Both the position numbers and the translations under genes were made by a program. Below are positions 26,610 to 39,357 of a stretch of 64,000 bases of DNA, one piece after another. Each line of letters begins with the position of its first letter. The first letter of the stretch is position 1. The DNA is from Oryzias latipes (lineage: Eukaryota; Chordata; Actinopteri; Beloniformes; Adrianichthyidae): positions 10,383,261 to 10,447,260 of the forward strand of contig NC_019866.2 in NCBI RefSeq assembly GCF_002234675.1, in the 5' to 3' direction. The notes beneath the pieces are model-generated. The model had not been told where the DNA came from. It did not search any database and saw only the letters and a program-made list of their open reading frames with translations.

Positions 26610-27800
26610 TCCAGTCTTCGCTGTTTATCATTTGATAGACTCGGCACGACAAATATTAGACAAATGTTTTCAGGTCATCAAGGCCTTTAAGAGTGCATCC
26701 ATCCGGCAAACCTTCCATAGTAATGCTGCCTTTTTGCACGCTTTTTTCTTCTTATTTTTACTGGCAAACCTCAAAATAGGAGCAAATGTGGACATCCAAT
26801 TAAGTTTAAAGATGAATTGACGTCGATTGATTCTCTATAATTCCATAGTAGTGTAATTACACCTGGTTAAAAAAAACAATCTGTATGGTTAAACCTCCAG
26901 AGACTTGTTTTATAAACTGTTATCTGTGCACATGGACTGCCTCGTGGACGTCTGAGTGCTACATTGCATGTCTCCGCTAGATGGCAGCAGTTAACCAAAA
27001 TAATGTATTATTAAGTGTTTTCCTGGTTTCTAATCATTTTTCCATTATGTAGTTCTTGTGAAATGTTAGTTTTTTTTGGCTAAGTTCTCCTAACAAAACT
27101 AAGCAGTTTTATTTACCTGGCAGCTATAAAAAAAGAGGCAATTTATAAAACTTTTCAGCAATGCAAAAAGCTGAGGTAGCATTACAACAATACGGGGAAA
27201 AACATACAATAAAGCAACACAATTTGGATTAAAAAAACTATTTTAAACTTGTTTTAAATACTTTATGAAAAAATCCTATTCCTAACCTTTTATTGTTAAT
27301 ATTGTTTTTAGCCTGAAGTACCCACTGAGAAGTAAACCTCTACCTGAGCATCACTGCCTGAAATCTAGTTATTCTCCAACGTTTCTTAGTTTTCCCATCC
27401 TAATATATGAGGCGCAAAGGGCAAAAGACAGAACTTTAAAACAGAGTTTGTTATTTAATAATAAAATGTACAAAAATCTTCAAGATGCATGCAAAGAAAA
27501 AAAAAGGCGATGAATAATTTTACAAGTTCCACATGAAAACAACACACCATCCTAAAAAAAAAAATACAGTTTTTTTCTTAGTCCTATTAAATTCACAGAA
27601 TATTTGCATGACAATAATTTCAGTGTCTCTGCAAGAACAATTATTGCTTACAACCTTTGTCACAATTAACAGACAACAATTCAATTATCTTTTACTGAAC
27701 AGATGTATATTTTGCCAACACTGGTAAACCAAAAAAAAAAAAGAAATGGCACTTAAAAACAACAACAATGAGCAAAATCTCCATTTGAATGTTGAAGAAA
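26610..27800. other. Intergenic: usp36 upstream to timp2 3' region
   Basis: AT-rich DNA between the usp36 promoter and the timp2 3' UTR. A ccagagggcgct-like insulator word is absent; only short A and T runs are seen. The left part may include the far end of the timp2 3' UTR. Confidence 0.4.
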
Positions 27801-27830
27801 GAAAGTTAGGTTTTAACCTTTTTATTGTTG

Positions 27831-27862
27831 ACATTTCCTATCAAAGTACATTTTCCTTTATT
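27831..27862 (-). terminator. Candidate timp2 polyadenylation signals
   Basis: Two AATAAA hexamers on the minus strand, at 27831-27836 and 27857-27862, lie about 350 bases past the timp2 stop codon. Either could end the transcript; a longer 3' UTR is also possible because mammalian TIMP2 uses distal sites. Confidence 0.4.
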
Positions 27863-28213
27863 AACGATTACCAAATTGAATAGACTTTTAATGGAAGTAT
27901 TTGTTTACTACAAAATCTAAGCAAATATTAGCTTGTATCTTACAATCACCTTTCAGAAAACAATGCTTCAATAATAATTTATAACAGCTGGGTAAGTGCT
28001 TCCTTTGGTACAAAATGGTGGTAAGTGCTGAATACATAGATAATTAGAAATATAAGAAATGCAATCAAACACATTCTCTTTGCATTAAAGCATCTCTCCT
28101 AGAACTTTCTGAAAATAGAAAAACAAACACAAAACAGTACCGATCTTTTTTTGTATTTGTTGGAAAAGTTTTAACTGAACTGCATACATCTTCAGATTTT
28201 GGCATTATTAAAG

Positions 28214-31200
28214 TTAAGGATCTTCAATGTCCAGGAATTCTTTTCTGGGCGGTGTGCTGCCTCTGTACCAGGCACAGGAGTCATCGTTCCTTTTGATGCA
28301 AGCGTAGTGTTTGGCTTGCTCTCCCTTGACCGTCTTCTCAATCACCCAGTCAGTCCAAAGGCATTCTGTTGGGCTGCTAAGCACGCAGGGAATGGAAGTG
28401 CAGTGGGTGATCTATGGAGAAAAAAATAAATAAACATTTTTTCTCCTACTTAGAGGTTAAAACTTTAACATGAACAGTCAAAACTTGAATTCTCTCTACC
28501 TTGCAGTCACAGCTCGACTCATAGCGCTGAATCAAGTTCTTCTTTTGGGTGGCAGTCATGGCGTCCCACTGATCAATGAAGTCACACAGGGTGACATGCA
28601 TCGTCCCATCAGTCTCCAGTTTCCCTATAATGAGTTAAAAACACAAGATAAGATGTGAAATGACCTAAAAACCTCAAAATGGGGCATAAAGACACTCCCA
28701 CTATGAGACATGCATACCTGTGATTAGATATTCCTTCTTCCCAGTTGTGTCCATAGACACTCCACACAATGAAGATGAGGGAGCAGTGTAGACAGCATCA
28801 ATGTCATGACTGGGACCTTTAAACATCTGGTTGTTCAAACATGAAAGCATACATTACATTCAGTCAAATTTATTAGATATTTAAGCCAATTTGATTCCGT
28901 ACCTTAATCTGTTTAACGTCATACTTGATCCGTTTGATGGTGTTTCCGTAGATGTCATTGCCAGCATCGACCTCCTGCCGTCCTACCAATTTTGCTCTGA
29001 TAACTGCAAATAAAATTCATGTCATCATTTCTCTAACAAAGGTTTCAGTTGTTTTTTTCATGTTCTTGGATCTTGGCCCTGCCCGCACTGAGCGTGGTTC
29101 AGTAAGCCACAACACGTTGGGGCTGCAGAACCTGCATGTGAGACGGGCACACAAGACTTTCACTGGCACTAATCAGAGGGAGGAATGTGCGCTGCCTATT
29201 CCTCAGCCGACAGGAAGAAGCCAGTCAGCAATCTTTGAAAAGCTGAACTCTCTCCTCTGCCTCCAGGCGTCTTTCTGCAGCCCTAACTTTGTCTGGATAG
29301 ACATGCTGACATGAAAACTTCTGTGAGCCACTTCCCTTTTTTTTTTTTTTTTGATAGAATTCTGAAGAGTCAGCTTTAAGATTCGGGAGGGAAAACAAAA
29401 TTGCAAGTAGGAAAAAGCCATCCCAGATGGAAATAAAGCATGTGCAGTAAGAGGAAAAATGTGTTTCACAAGTATCTCTCAAGAGTCCAAAAGTTGAAGA
29501 ACAGCATGGGAAAAAGCAAGTACTAAAGATTAGCAAGATGCAAAAAAAAGGGTCCAAATAAACAAAATACCATTGGAAAAAAGTTTTAAAGAGGAGACTA
29601 CAGAGTTAATGTCAACCAGATGTTTATGCATCTCTCTCAAGCTCCAGTCTTTGCATCGAAGGTTGCATCTGTGAGTCATCTCTGGCTATAGGTTGCCAGA
29701 TTTCTTAACAACAAATATGTGTAAATTGCAAAGCTACCTTAAAGCTATAAATCCTGTGAACAGATTTAAGAACTTAAAGTGAGGGCTGCACTTAGCTGGC
29801 AGAACAGAGGAAGTAGAAAAGACACCAGGACTGTAGATCTGCAAATAATATTGTGTGAAGGATGAGTCAGCCCTTGACAGAAGAATTACATTACTGTGAC
29901 GGACATGCCAAGTCCATATGGAGTAGTAGAAGAAGCATAATCTACACCAGTGAAGAATGTGGGGCTTAGGAATTTGTCACTTATTCTGATACGCACTGAG
30001 GTGCTGTGAAACTCTTAAAGCTGTTTGGAAGAGGATTAGGGATAATCTCCATTTGCTTGAGAGTGCAGAACAGATCGCTTGCAGTGTAAAGTATGGCCTG
30101 TGAGAGTAATGGCACAAAAGCACCCAACCAAGAGGATTTAAGACACAAAACAAGTCAAGGAAGGTCGGAAGTTTTTGATTAAAAAAAAATGCAATTCTTT
30201 TTTGGGAAAAACACAAATTAGAGGTAAAAATTTAAAGTAGAAACTTAGAAACATTCCCCAATTCTGAACTGCTTTTAGTTTACACCCAGTATGTTCAGGA
30301 AGGCTGACAAAGCCCCTTCTACACACCAAGTTTCCCAAAACTGCAAAGTAAAGGAAACATTTGATTTTCCAGTCACAAAAAAAAATTAAACACTATTTGG
30401 CATCAAATTCTGTGGTCACATGAGTGCTTAAAAAAGCAATAAGTCATTTAATTGCAGGGAAAGGAAAAAAGTATTTTTACCTGCATCGTATTGTCTTCAT
30501 TTTTTCTTTTAAATGCAAAATTTGTCCGTTCTGGTTTTAACATTGAATGCTGATTGAAAATATGCTCAGACTATCTTTTAAGCATTGGGACAATTTTATT
30601 TTAAACAATTCGGAAAAAAACATGGTTTACAAATTGTATTTTTTAAACCAATCTTTAAAAAAATCTTGAACATAAATAATTTTATTTTAACAAATTTCAA
30701 AAGTTAAGTGTGAAAATGTAATTATTGTTAGTGCACATCAGTTGCTTTCCCCGTTTTAGTTTACTTTTCCTGCATAAAAATCATTGTTCAAGTTAAAAGG
30801 CATCTTCCTTGAGTGACACGCACAGTATAAACCTTGCTTTTCTCAATTCGTACATTGCAAAACAAACCTTGTGACAGTAAGTAAGACATTTGAGTAAGGC
30901 ACAAATGAGTCATGGCTACTGTCTGCCTGTAAAGTTTTTGTTACATTTTTGTGCGCCACTCCAGAAGAAAACATTCAGGAAAACAACGTCCTGTGTCTAT
31001 CCATGGTGCTGAAGTAGGAACACAGGTGTCAGGGTCATGGAAGAGGTTGACCTTAGGGTCACTGATTGAACGGATCCGTCAGGACCTTCAGAAGACGCCG
31101 GGTGCTTTTGTCAGAGCTCTGGGACGCCTGACTCACTGAGTTTCTACATCCAGAGCTGATTGGAGCAGATATATTTTGCAACAGGTATGCCTCACTAAAT

Positions 31201-32208
31201 AACAAACATGGTGATTAATAAAAAAAAAAAAAAAAAAAAAAAAAGCAACCCTACTGGGACACTGAGGCAAGGATTTAATATTTGGTGTAATGCTTAGGCC
31301 TCCTGTGGAACTACAATAGGTAGTCTCTAAATATTTTTAAATAAATGGCATTTTAGAATATTATTTTCTTTTACAAACAGTCCAATTAAATACACAAACT
31401 GTTATTTAAAATAAAACGTCCTTATTGTGCATGCAGATGAGTAAAAACTTAAGATCTGTTTATGAAAAAAGAAAAAAATATATCTGGTTTCAGTACTGAC
31501 TCCAAAACCAAACAGCGGAGAAAAAACATCACCTTTGTGATGAGAGTTTAGCAAAAAGCTTTACAACGATTAAGAAACAAATAGCTAAATGAACTTGACA
31601 CAAAAAGGCATTTTCTGTCACCATCCAATTTATTCTGAAAAACAAAACTTTTTAGCAATATATCACATGTTGTGGGAAAGCCCCCTTTTAGATAGTGACC
31701 CATGTGGAAGGAACATGCTTTTGTATTTGTTGGTTGAGAATAATCGAGGATGTGGGTTGCACTCATGAAAAAAACAGTTCCTCCCCTTCAAAAAAACAGC
31801 TATTTTTCTGTGGCTATATTCATGCAACAGGCCATCCTGCAAAATGCAAATGCAAAGAAAAACAAGCAATGCAACATTTGAAAAATCTTTTTTGTGCCTC
31901 ATTTATTTATTTAACCTATCCAAAGTTTAAAAAAAAAGAGGTTGGCAAAACCTTCAACTACAAATATAAAGCAAACGTAGGCGTTAATTTAATGTGCTTT
32001 ACGTCATGACAGCACGCAGAATTTTCATCAGAAAACGAAGGTCTGATGGAGAAAGGGGGATATGAGATTTCCACATACCGACATCCGAGTTGCAGACAGC
32101 CTGCTGAGGATGTGCAGGGGAGCAGCTGCACGCTTCTGCAATCTCCTCCACTCGCCAGAGAAGCAGAACGGCCAGAGTGACCAAACAGCTGTTATTCATC
32201 CAGGTCAT
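28214..32208 (-). CDS. timp2: Metalloproteinase inhibitor 2 (TIMP-2)
   Basis: Secreted inhibitor of matrix metalloproteinases; TIMP-2 also helps MT1-MMP activate pro-MMP2. Five exons: 32079-32208, 28903-29003, 28718-28826, 28500-28624, 28214-28411, totalling 663 bases and 220 aa, the human length. A 26-residue signal peptide ends EEIAEA, followed by mature [13 protein letters not shown], whose first cysteine chelates the protease zinc in the family. The mature chain has twelve cysteines in the TIMP spacing, six in the N-terminal inhibitory domain and six in the C-terminal domain. The C-terminus ends KEFLDIEDP, the acidic tail that binds pro-MMP2 in mammals. The first intron (about 3.1 kb) is the only long one and holds a poly(A) run but no recognised gene. 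All introns are GT-AG. It is clearly TIMP2 and not TIMP1, 3 or 4; whether it is the teleost a or b copy cannot be told here. Confidence 0.97.
31220..31244. repeat. Poly(A) run in timp2 intron 1
   Basis: About 25 consecutive A residues. No retroposed sequence is recognisable immediately upstream, so it may be a simple repeat rather than a LINE or SINE tail. Confidence 0.8.
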
Positions 32209-32410
32209 TTTGGGATTTCAGCCGATGTTGGGGTCAGAACTGAGGTGGAGCAGTCTTTTCTCTTTGTCTCTAAACGGATGCAACTAAAGCAAAAGTATTT
32301 CCAGCTTCAAACGCAGGCAGGGCTCTCCAGATGTCAGAGAACGAGACGCAGAGGATCATTCCTGACACAAACTGCAGACCTCAAACTCAACCACTACTGA
32401 GGCGGTGCGG

Positions 32411-32455
32411 GCTCTCTTTTAAGAGGGCAGAGAACCACAAACCCCGCCCCCTTGA
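32411..32455 (-). promoter_or_regulatory. timp2 core promoter candidate
   Basis: About 200 bases upstream of the timp2 ATG the minus strand has a TATA-like CTTAAAAGAG near 32414-32423, and a GC box (CCCCGCCCC on the plus strand) at 32442-32450, followed by a TGATGACGCC CRE/AP-1-like word. The spacing suits a start site near 32390. This is inferred from sequence only. Confidence 0.4.
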
Positions 32456-32459
32456 TGAC

Positions 32460-35400
32460 GCCATCACCCGTGAGCCCAGAGGTCAGGGGCTCCCAAGCTT
32501 TCACATGCAGCAGCAAACTCCGTCAGCCTGTCTGACACACACGTGTTGTTACGAGGAGGTAATTGTTTTTTTACCGGAACAAGCAGAGGGAGGGGGGCTG
32601 TTTCAGCCTCTGGAGACACACGCTAACATTTTTCCCTTTCAGTTTTTTCAAATTTCATTTCATTTACAAACTTAAATCCATAGGCTGCATCTGTCAAAAC
32701 AGATGTGAATTCTCATCAAAGGTTTTATAGCTTTTGCTAATGTAAAAAAGATTAAAAGCATACTTTTTCTTTTTATGGCTGATTTCTTTTCCTTTTTTGC
32801 TCCAAAAATGACTTCTATAGCATGACATTTTTTTTTTCTTCTGCGCCTTTTGGGTCACCTTCATTAGAGTTTTCTCAGCACTGACTTAAAACTGAAGTCT
32901 TTTTTTTTAGGAAGTGCATTGGATTTAAACAGCAATTCAAACATCATGCTCACTACTTTTATTTTTAAGCGACAAATAAAATATATAACAATTTCACAAA
33001 TTAAAAACATAATTTATACGAGCATTTTACAAAGACTTTTTAGACTTGTGGAAAATCTTCCTTACCAATTGAGCCTGAAGCAGGGGTTTTGTAGCAGAGG
33101 GCCAAATTAGGAACTCGACATCAGACTGGGGGCTAATTTTGATTAGAAAAATGGATAAACAGAAAAATTTGTTTTTAATAACTTTAATGACCTCTTGTCA
33201 TTTGTACAGTTAACCAGGCCCTCCAGGTGTTTTCCCAGGTCGGAGGTTGCTGCCCATCCTCTGCTCGTCTAATAGTCGTATCATTTGACAGACTTTCTTT
33301 TGTTCTGGACAAACAATGTCAGCTACTTTCAGCATACAGTGTTTTTACAAACCTGCTACGCCGGGCCGTTTCCAAAGCCACAAAGTACCTTCTGTCACAG
33401 CTTCACTGGATTTAGCCATTTTTGTAAACATTATCTGCTGTGCAGCATAACCTCGTTGTAGTCGTTGGAGCTTATGATTGCGCTGCTCGCTGGGAAATAT
33501 TTCCTAGTTTTTATGATTTGTAACATTGTGACGATTTATTTTGAATTCTTTGAGCATTGCAATTACCTGCTTGTAAATACGGCACAGGACTTTATCCAGT
33601 CCATGAGGAAAGGCAAAGTAAGTATTTGTCCACTTAGCTAGAAAGCGCCTTTTCTCCTCGCCAACACGTTTTTTCCTCAAAGTAAACTGGAAAGGACATC
33701 AAAGTATTTTAAATTAAAGAAACAAATGTAATCACAAAAAAAAAGAAATTTGCCTTTAAGAAAGAAAAAAATCATAGGAAATGTTCATAGAAATATTTGA
33801 AAAACACAAGTATACATTTTAGAATTTTACAAATTCTAGATACGTTTAGCAAGATTGCAACCTAAACTCCCTGAACATTACCTTATTTATTTCCTAAGCT
33901 TTGAATTTTATTTTTCATCTAAATCACAATATTTTTTTAGTTTTAAATGTGGTTGTTATGAGTTTCCTGTTAAAGTCTTTAGAAATAAAGGTTTAAAGAT
34001 CATTGGAAAAAAGTTAGGGTGTTAAACTGCTGTCTTTGAAACAACAGTATTCCCATTCATTCATTTAAACTTTTACATTTGTAAATGAAACACATAATTT
34101 TAAGAGATAATGAAATTGCCTTGCAATCAACTTTCCTCACTCTAAAATAAACCACATTTTGCAATAAAGACTCATGAAATTATCTTGCTTTTTAACATTT
34201 CTAGCAGCTATGACACAATATCTATATTTTTGCTGTTGCAGCTCCGACTTAAGGGAAAAAGTTCATCTTATTCCTGTCACGCTTTGTCTAATGTGCCAAG
34301 AAATTATACATATACAGTGAACCAGCCGTTCTGGGCATCTAAATACTGAGCTAAAACTGGAGCAATGAGGTTGAAGGTTTATCAGCCTTTCCCAAACATT
34401 ACAAATGTAGTAGTTTATGTGAAATCACAACATAGCTCATGCATCACTCTTTCCACGCTATAAAATTATCAGTATTCGTGAGCATACTGTCACTTTCAGT
34501 AAGTGGTGAAACAATGAATGAACTTTAAGGAAGAATGTGTAAAAAAAGCACTGTAGTGACGCCATGTGGTCTAACCTAATGGATTCAGAGGGGTGGAGAT
34601 CCCTGCAGCATAAACTACCTCCTTGGAAAAACACTATGATACAATCAGTTTTTTTTCCCAACAATTACGCATGCAGAAAAATCTAGATTCCCTAACAGTC
34701 AGCTAAGGAAGTCATCAACTGCTGCGTTAATTTTGGCTTAAAACAAAAGAATCGCAGGCTGGACATGGGACCTTATGATAAGTGTTGGGGGCTGATAATG
34801 AGAGAAACAGAGAATGAGGACAACATAGCTGCCTTGCTCCCTGACATCATTTTTGACCACATTCTGCCAGTCGTTTGGCTACTACAAATATTTCCACTGT
34901 TTTCCATGGTTAAGCTGTTTCCCCTGACATCTTTTCCACTGGCCTCGCTCCAAACGTCTGGGTTAAAACAGACTAAGGGGAGAGTAAGAGAAAGTCTTTA
35001 TCAGTTTCAGCTTTCGAGAAAAATGTGGTGGCGGTCAGTTGAAGGAAAATTCCCAAATTGTTTGCCATTATGTAAGCTGGTATGACTCGCAGTCAATGTA
35101 GAAGTTACCAGAAGGAAGAGGAGACAAAAACACAGATGTTGATTTCATGCCAGCGAGTCAGACGCATAAAAAGGAAGTGACACATTCCAGATAAAATGGG
35201 GAAAATACTTTCATCCTATTCAAATATTCACCAGAGGCTGAACAGAAACAGCAGATACCTTCTTTTTGGCAAAGCCTGACGCCCCTTGTCCAAACATTTG
35301 GCTTCCTTTGCACTGATTTGCTGCCGTGTCCCCGGCTTTTCAAATTACCTCACAGCATGATCATTCTGAGCTATTTCCCACATTATTGCACTGCCCTGGA

Positions 35401-35920
35401 GCAAATTATTATATCAACATTTGGTTTGAATTTGCTGTAAGATGGTGGGATTGTTAGTGAAATGCTCAGTAAGCAGCCCCCCAGGTTATATTGCCCTCTA
35501 AAATGCCACGAGGGGCTTAAAAATGGCCTCCAGCTTCTAAATTACAGAGTTGCAAAGCCAGGAATACTCCAAAGAAAGTGCCCGGTAAGACTTACAAAAG
35601 AGTACCTCATTGTGGGAACTGGTGGGTGCTGTGGCAGTGACCCACATCCTCTGACTTCCACCCCTGTGCTCAGTTAGCCTACACACATTACACATGGCCT
35701 GACCACTCTGAGAGACCACTGAAGGGTATTTCCCATCATTTTACTGGCAACAATACAGCTATTCTTAAACAATTTGGTTAAAAACTAAAGCAATTCATGT
35801 GCAGTAAAATGGAGGAAACAAAGAAGTAAAAAAAAATAATAAAATCTAAATTTTACTGAAGTCTTCAGGGTCAACAGTAGGAACTTGATGATGTCCAACA
35901 AAATTCCAGAATTAGTTAAA
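32460..35920. other. Intergenic DNA, timp2 to lgals3bp cluster (left part)
   Basis: AT-rich, no established gene. Several open frames of 60 to 105 codons occur but lack homology. One 48-codon frame at 33474-33617 with a consensus donor is listed separately. Confidence 0.4.
33474..33617 (+). other. Orphan candidate first exon with strong donor
   Basis: An ATG at 33474 opens 48 codons that end exactly at AAA|GTAAGT. The peptide begins MIALLAGKYFLVFMICNIVT, a short polar start followed by a strongly hydrophobic stretch, like a signal anchor, then a mixed polar segment ending QSMRKGK. In-frame sequence stops 18 bases after the donor. I recognise no family and see no matching downstream exon before 38 kb. 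It could be the first exon of a membrane protein gene, a decayed exon, or chance. Confidence 0.2.
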
Positions 35921-36455
35921 GTCGCACTCCAGACATCTTTTGATCTATTCTAAAAGCATTATCAGTGATCGATGATGCAGTTTTTAGCATAAACAAAAAA
36001 ACTTGCCATTGTATAGAACGTAGTTTCTGCAGAGCGGCAGTTGTGGATGGGACTTCCCATTATCCATCTGTTCACTTTCTGTCTAGCTATCTTCCAGCCC
36101 CTCACAAACCCAACGTAACATTACCAGTGCAACAGAAATGATGAGCAATATTGGAGATTTCCAGTCGTACAGTGTTGAGATAAATGGATCTAGTCGTTTA
36201 CAAGTGGATCCATTGGAATGGAGCAGAACAGGGAGCTTGTGACCCACCGATTGTAGCGCCTAAGTCACCGCTACAAGCTTTTTCAAACTTCCCAATCCCA
36301 ACAAATTTCCCAACAAATTTGATTTAATAAAATTATTCAGAAAGGAAATCTTAATATAATTTTCTTTATATACATCCTCAATCATGATAAAATGCTACAA
36401 GAACATGTTAAAAAAACACCAAAAACACCATTTTGATTGGAGGGGTCTTTCAAGT
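35920..36455. repeat. Fish MITE-like repeat, copy 1
   Basis: The left edge reads agttaaagtcgcactccaga and the right edge ggaggggtctttcaagttaa; the ends are only loosely inverted. The interior resembles a non-coding fish repeat that I remember with the same opening and the same closing block. The closing 130 bases match a second, diverged copy at about 38235-38380. Confidence 0.45.
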
Positions 36456-37849
36456 TAAAAGCTGCTTAACAAACATGTGCATTCACTTTCATTCAAGTTG
36501 AACCTGATGGATTTTTGTATATAAATCAAATAGAAAAAAAACTTTAGCAGCAGTTTGAACTATAAAAAGTTTATTAAGTGTTTGAGATTCTTGTAACAGA
36601 CTGTTTTGAAAGTATAGAATACGATTGGAATGACATAAACTATTATAGCAACAAACTCCTTTTTCTTTGATTTGAATCAATGTGGAGAAAATTTCAAATC
36701 AGTGTAATTGCTGAAAATGCACCAATTAAGAACCAGGTAGTTTCATATCCATTTAAAACAAATGACACCTGTAAATTGAAAATAAGTCTAGAACCACTTG
36801 TATAGTTTCAGCAAAAAATGTGGATTGGGAAATTCAGGAATTGTAATGATAAAGATTTTCTGAATGGAATCAGAGTTCAGAGAGGCCAACTGATTAAATT
36901 TCAAAATTTTAAAGGCTCGGTTGTTTCATGGCTTGTGGTGCAAAAATCATTTGTCAAATAAAAAGAACGACACATGCACACAGTGCAACAACACATTACC
37001 ACACTGCTGCTGTGACGAAATAAGTAAATTTTTCATTCTGATGAACTTGGGGTTGCTACGAAACACTCTGTCCTCTCTTTGACTTCTAACCTTTACAGTT
37101 TGTCCAAAACTGAAGAGGAATTATGACAGTATGATCTTTGAGTACTTGAAATAAACTTTTCATGTTATCTGCATTAACCAGCGGGTTTGCTGCAGCTACA
37201 GACGGACATTACTTCTACAAAGCATGTGAGTCACTGTGTGCTGCACGGTACCTTTGCCCAGGCATGTTGGTCTGTCTTTAAAAAGAGTGACTCCTTGTCG
37301 TGTGAAGCAAAAAATCTATGAAGATATGAAGACAGTCTGTTGTGTGGTGAAAACATAATTTCTTGGGAGAGTTTTATGATTCATGTGGCGGAAACAGCTT
37401 TGTCAACCATTACTCTTTTATTTTGTTACTGACTAATTGTGGCAGACATGCTTGTGGGAAAAAGCTATGGTTAATTAAGTTGTTTCTTTTCATAAATTCT
37501 CCAGCTGATTTAGAAAAACATGATTAAATTTTTTGTCACACAATGTGTGTGTTTGATTGCTGGTCTGCAAAGAAAAAGTTAAAGCTTTCTGCTCATTGGT
37601 CACCATGAGGGTTGGCCTTTTGGTAGAAGAGATCTGATTTGAAACGTGGTGATAGCCGTATCTAAATTTTTTTTTTTTTTTTTAAAACAGCTAAACATGC
37701 TGAGTTCTAACTTCGCCATGCTAACATCTCCGCTGTACCCTGTTCAAATATTGGATCTTTTTTTCAAATTATCCTGACATGGAAAATCAAACTTCGGACA
37801 CTATTTAGTAGTTTAATGTTGACTGTCAAATAATCACATTTACTTTAAC
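36456..37849. other. Intergenic DNA without recognised features
   Basis: AT-rich; a 17-base T run lies near 37666-37683. No gene, RNA or clear mobile element is seen. Confidence 0.4.
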
Positions 37850-38390
37850 TAAATCAAGACAACAAAATCACTAAAGTTCAACCTGAGAACATTTCTTCAA
37901 ATATGCCCTGTTTTAATAGTGACACACCCACTCAGTAAGTGTGATGTCACCCATAGAAAATGCCTTTCTTCCAACTCCAGCAACATGAAGTCAATTCAGT
38001 GACCATCTTATAACAACATAGACGCCGCCATGATGGAGCCACTGTCAGTAAGGAGAGATTGGTCATTGTCGGTCAGAGTCAAAGTTTTCTCATCAGTCAG
38101 GAGTGAGCCTTTTGAGAGGCATCACCCGTACCGCTTGTAAGCAAACTCAGGAGAATCTGTCAATCAAACATTTTAAACGTAAGACCGCATACATTTATTG
38201 AGGCGTCTGATTGGCCAGTTCATACCTTCAACTACAGAAAAAAATACAATAAAATGCAGCATGTTTAAAATACAGTTTTAATGTTAATTTCCTTTATGTA
38301 CGTCATCCATCCATCAGGAGAAGTATTCTACAAAACCTTGTTAAAACACAATTTTCATATGAGTCGGTCTTTCAAAAATATCCTGTTTTA
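37850..38390. repeat. Fish MITE-like repeat, copy 2
   Basis: This block contains phrases such as agacgccgccatgatggagc and tctgtcaatcaaacatttta that recur in small non-autonomous fish elements, and its last 140 bases are alignable to the end of the repeat at 35.9-36.5 kb. Boundaries are approximate and no target-site duplication is visible. Confidence 0.35.
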
Positions 38391-38409
38391 GCTGGAATTG
38401 AGCAAAAGT

Positions 38410-38740
38410 AGTAGTTGTTGTTCACCTAGGGGCATGTCCCTTCAGGAGTCGCTACAGCGAACCAGCTTTCACTGATTCGCATAGGTAGTTTGGCAAAGAT
38501 TTTTATGCCAGATGCCCTTCCTGACACAACCATGTATTTTATCCGGGCTGGGGACTGGCACAGGGGAGCAACACAGTAAGGCAGTGGCACGAATGGTCTT
38601 GCTCAAGGACCCACGCTGGATGAAGCTCATTGCGCATCCTGGGTAACAGAACCTGTTTTCCCATGCGCCTGTCCTACACACAGCCAACTGAGCCACCCCC
38701 CCCCCACACACACACACGTACACACATACATATAATATAA
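38410..38740. repeat. Teleost interspersed repeat with C/CA tract
   Basis: The words ggagtcgctacagcgaacca and atgcccttcctgacacaacc, followed by atccgggctggggactggca, are hallmark pieces of a very common teleost repeat that ends in a reversed tRNA-like ccaactgagccacc. A run of about 13 C residues and a short CA/CG microsatellite follow at 38695-38720. The family is probably SINE- or LINE-tail-derived; I do not assign it further. Confidence 0.6.
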
Positions 38741-38865
38741 GGAATTCCAACAATCCAGTCTAGTGGTGACAAAGGGATGGGTCTCGCCTTTGTAAGCTGC
38801 CTTATGTGAAAAAAGCTCAATTTTACACCTGAATTAATTTGTTCAAATTTCACCTTAGAATCAGT

Positions 38866-38950
38866 GTCTAATGAGGTTTATTGTATTAAACACAGCTTTG
38901 TCCTTGCCCCCTCTCAAAATGCCAATGCAGGACATGTCTGGCAATTGTAA
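38866..38950 (-). mobile_element. hAT transposase BED-finger fragment, inverted copy
   Basis: On the minus strand the sequence encodes LRGGKDKAVFNTINLIRH, the second half of a BED zinc finger as found at the N-terminus of hAT transposases, ending in the histidine that normally binds zinc. The first half is replaced by a short unrelated palindromic stretch. About 60 bases are nearly identical, in inverted orientation, to the fragment at 42.02-42.17 kb. Confidence 0.65.
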
Positions 38951-39357
38951 ACTGCCAGACATGAGCGTTTTGAGTCCCAGGGAGGGGGTGCCAGGCCTTC
39001 GGCAACGGCGCCATGTCCCTTGGGTGCTGGCTTCCTGGGCCCGGCGGCCCTCTCTCCACGCAGGGAGAGGGATCCCTGTGCTCTCTGGCATGACAAAGAG
39101 CCAGGGATCACATCACATCTGTACCTGGGGGTGTCCGTGTCCCTGTGGTGTGGGTTCTGGTCCTTGCCCTCCTGCGCCGGCCTTCTCTAAAATCCCAACT
39201 ACTGGTCAGGCCATGTTTATAGCACTCCTTGTGAACCCCCACCACTCTTGGGCATCTTTGTCCTTAGCAGGGTTGGCTGGCCCCTGTCTCGCTCTCTCCT
39301 GGACTAACCGAGGTCTGGGTGGGTGGCTGCCTGGAGCGTGGAGCGGGACTCCCTTGG
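38951..39357. repeat. GC-rich repeat-like island
   Basis: An abrupt jump to GC-rich, CT/GG-alternating sequence in an otherwise AT-rich region. It contains a local hairpin (cctctctccacgcagggaga) and G/C-rich words typical of some percomorph dispersed repeats. An open frame runs through it on the plus strand but only because stop codons are rare in GC-rich DNA. It ends precisely where homology to lgals3bp begins. Confidence 0.45.

Noticed and set aside
34765-35085. 106-codon plus-strand frame
   Set aside because: No family resemblance, no splice or promoter signals, and isolated in gene-free DNA.
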